Shown here one piece after another: positions 62,595-64,000 of a DNA stretch of 64,000 nt. The position numbers were made by a program, and so were the translations under genes. Source of the DNA: Persea americana. Lineage: Eukaryota; Streptophyta; Magnoliopsida; Laurales; Lauraceae. Below the pieces are notes generated by a model. The model did no database searches and was not told the DNA's origin. It saw only the letters and a list, made by a program, of their open reading frames with translations. Every line of letters starts with the position of its first letter. Position 1 is the stretch's first letter. The stretch lies in contig CM056820.1 of the NCBI GenBank assembly GCA_029852735.1, positions 41,341,522-41,405,521 on the forward strand, written 5' to 3'.

Positions 62595-62758
62595 CAACCC
62601 AACCACTAAGAGAAAAATTAAGCTTTCAATTGCACAAAATAGCAGTAAAGGTGAATGGTAAAAAGGTGATTCCACACCTTATCAACAATGGTTTCAACAA
62701 CATCATCTGAAAGGCAGAGATCTGATTCCTTCAAAAGTGCTAACACCATTTCCTTCAA
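60255..62758 (-). CDS. CBL: Calcineurin B-like Ca2+ sensor, C-terminal part (last three exons)
   Basis: EF-hand protein that binds Ca2+ and recruits CIPK kinases. Exons on the - strand: 62758-62678 (LKEMVLALLKESDLCLSDD...IVDK), 62557-62445 (TFSKADLNGDGKIDREEW...NMTLPYLK) and 60324-60255 (DITIAFPSFVLNSEVED..., stop TAG). All borders are GT-AG in phase. The visible EF-hand loop DLNGDGKIDREE has canonical acidic residues at 1, 3, 5, 9 and 12. The FPSF motif, the known CIPK phosphorylation site of CBLs, is intact. The preceding exons, including the first EF-hands and any N-terminal myristoylation or membrane signal, lie beyond the right edge; none was found from 62759 to 64000. The tail FPSFVLNSEVEDS suggests the CBL4/CBL8/CBL10 side of the family, but the subtype is unsettled. 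The last intron (2.1 kb) contains nested transposons. Confidence 0.9.
61876..62051. repeat. TA microsatellite split by the family-A element
   Basis: Short TA tract 61876-61888, element, then (AT)11 from 62029. The same position in hAT copy 1 is one uninterrupted tract. Confidence 0.85.
61889..62028. mobile_element. Microsatellite-nested MITE, family A, copy 2
   Basis: 140 bp starting GGAGATGCTCC and ending GCTCTCCC. The arms are almost perfect inverted repeats: 61909-61952 pairs with 61977-62020 over about 44 bp with two mismatches. Both arms include AGATAAGGTGGGGGCCCTC or its complement. It shares TGCTCCTATGA and GGGGGCCCTCAC with copy 1 at 13012-13180. RNA from either strand would fold into a strong hairpin; no expression evidence is available. 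Confidence 0.82.
62560..62592. repeat. GA microsatellite forming the polypyrimidine tract of a CBL splice acceptor
   Basis: About 16 GA units on the + strand, that is (CT)16 on the coding strand, ending directly at the CAG acceptor of the exon 62557-62445. Length changes here would alter the splice-site tract. Confidence 0.9.
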
Positions 62759-62824
62759 CTGCCGAGCAATAGAACAAAAATTTAGTCTCAAAACCACAAA
62801 TGTAAAAAACAAAGTACCATACAG

Positions 62825-62946
62825 ACTCAAGAAAGAGTAGAAGTTATACTAACAAAATACACATCAAAATAACTTCTCAACAAACACTCAAGAAAGAGTA
62901 GAAGTTATACTAACAAAATACACATCAAAATAACTTCTCAACAAAC
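62825..62946. repeat. Perfect tandem duplication, 61-bp unit, two copies
   Basis: 62825-62885 is repeated identically at 62886-62946 (unit starts ACTCAAGAAAGAGTAG). Lies in the CBL intron upstream of the first visible exon. No mismatches, so recent or an assembly artefact. Confidence 0.95.
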
Positions 62947-64000
62947 ATAAATTGGCAAATTTACATATGATACAATTTCTTCATATGTTACCCAAACTGT
63001 GTGGATAAATTGTGCAGGTGCACGCACACATGTTTACACAGCTGTGCTCCGGTGCCGCTGTCTCTTATAAACCCTCAATGCAGACTCCCTTTGGGTCCCA
63101 CCTAGGACCACAACAATCATGAGGAAAGTAGAGGATCGAAAGATCTAGATGAGATCTACATGTGCTAAATTTCAACTCCATTAGATCATCCTAACCCCCT
63201 GATCCATGGCCCTCAAGTTTAATGGTTTTAGATGGCATCATTTTTTTAGGATTTCAAAGCAACAGTGAGTAACAGTTGGATTGTGAGGGGGTTGAATTGA
63301 TTAAAGGGGGTCCCACATGCTTAAAAAGAGAGGGTCCGCACAATGTCTCATGAGAGAAGTCCTCACCTAAGCCTCGGCATGTGCCTTTCAATGCATAATA
63401 TGTATGTATTTATATTGTTCCACAAAGCATACATTAGCAGATTTCTTTGCAGCACCTAACAGTAAGCAGATGCACTTCCAGATTATAATGGATCCATCAT
63501 GGTTGATTTTTTTCTTTTTCCAATATACTAAAACAGAAAAGTTCGTTTAAAATCTAGACCATGAGAGGAGTTCAAGTTTTTTTTAGTAGGCAAGTCCAGC
63601 TCAAGTATTCATGCAGACAAAGTATCAGATATCTTGCAGATCTACTCATGCAGTGTGCAGTTTCATTTCCGGAGACCCAAGTAAACCTAGATTTGAATAA
63701 CCTCCACATAATAATCTAGAGCTGTGCAGGGCCAACAAAATGTTTTTTTCCTCGTGAACCTTCTCACAATTCTTGAAGGAAAACCAACTGAAAATGTATA
63801 TTTACTCCACCTATATTTTATACCTCCTTCCTCAGCATGAAAAGCCATGTTTGAACTCCATCACAGCATTAGTACATGTAATTCTTTACTTGCTACAGAC
63901 ATGGTTGCCGAGACAAAAATATTACCAACCAATGGGTCTAAATAAGTGAGCATATCAATCACTTTAATCCTACCTACTAATGTGTATAGGTGCTCTTATC
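62947..64000 (-). other. CBL intron running off the window
   Basis: No upstream CBL exon was recognised on the - strand in this kilobase, so this is read as one intron continuing beyond the edge. Confidence 0.6.

Noticed and set aside
1..64000. tRNA, rRNA, CRISPR arrays, prophage or bacterial operons
   Set aside because: No cloverleaf with a conserved T-arm, no rRNA text, no regularly spaced direct repeats; the exon-intron genes show a plant nuclear source.

Overview
This is a nuclear genomic window from a flowering plant. The evidence is long GT-AG introns, four plant-type protein families, AT-rich intergenic DNA and many plant-style transposon remnants. The species is not identifiable from the sequence alone. 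The GC-rich first exons of two genes fit a monocot, magnoliid or early-diverging eudicot, but this is weak evidence.

Layout. (1) 1.65-10.78 kb, + strand: a nine-exon UDP-glucose 4-epimerase gene (349 aa by exon joining). (2) 10.8-16.4 kb: intergenic DNA with a short inverted-repeat element set inside a TA microsatellite, and a 1.26-kb Pack-MULE carrying a broken PPR gene fragment. (3) 16.65-28.55 kb, + strand: a 16-exon dynamin-related GTPase gene closest to DRP1C (609 aa). (4) 28.6-52.9 kb: about 24 kb without a recognisable gene, filled with transposon debris. It holds a non-autonomous hAT element, a probable 0.9-kb solo LTR, a truncated LINE with an RNase-H remnant, a 2.8-kb solo LTR with perfect 5-bp target-site duplications, and several small repeat families. 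(5) 53.01-57.07 kb, + strand: a three-exon type-I pectinesterase with an N-terminal membrane anchor and inhibitor-like pro-domain (593 aa). (6) 60.26 kb to the right edge, - strand: the last three exons of a calcineurin B-like calcium sensor. Its last intron contains a second hAT copy that itself contains a second copy of the microsatellite-nested element.

The four genes do not form one pathway. Loosely, the epimerase (UDP-galactose supply), DRP1 (membrane trafficking and cell plate) and pectinesterase (pectin demethylation) all bear on cell-wall formation, and the CBL protein is a Ca2+ sensor for CIPK kinases. Their proximity is ordinary plant gene order, not a cluster.

I found no clearly undescribed biological system. 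The best observations concern mobile DNA: two related short elements sitting inside TA microsatellites, with an empty-site comparison available inside the window; a Pack-MULE with a six-times repeated 16-bp palindrome; and a cleanly bounded solo LTR. All protein calls rest on reading motifs by eye; no database search was run.
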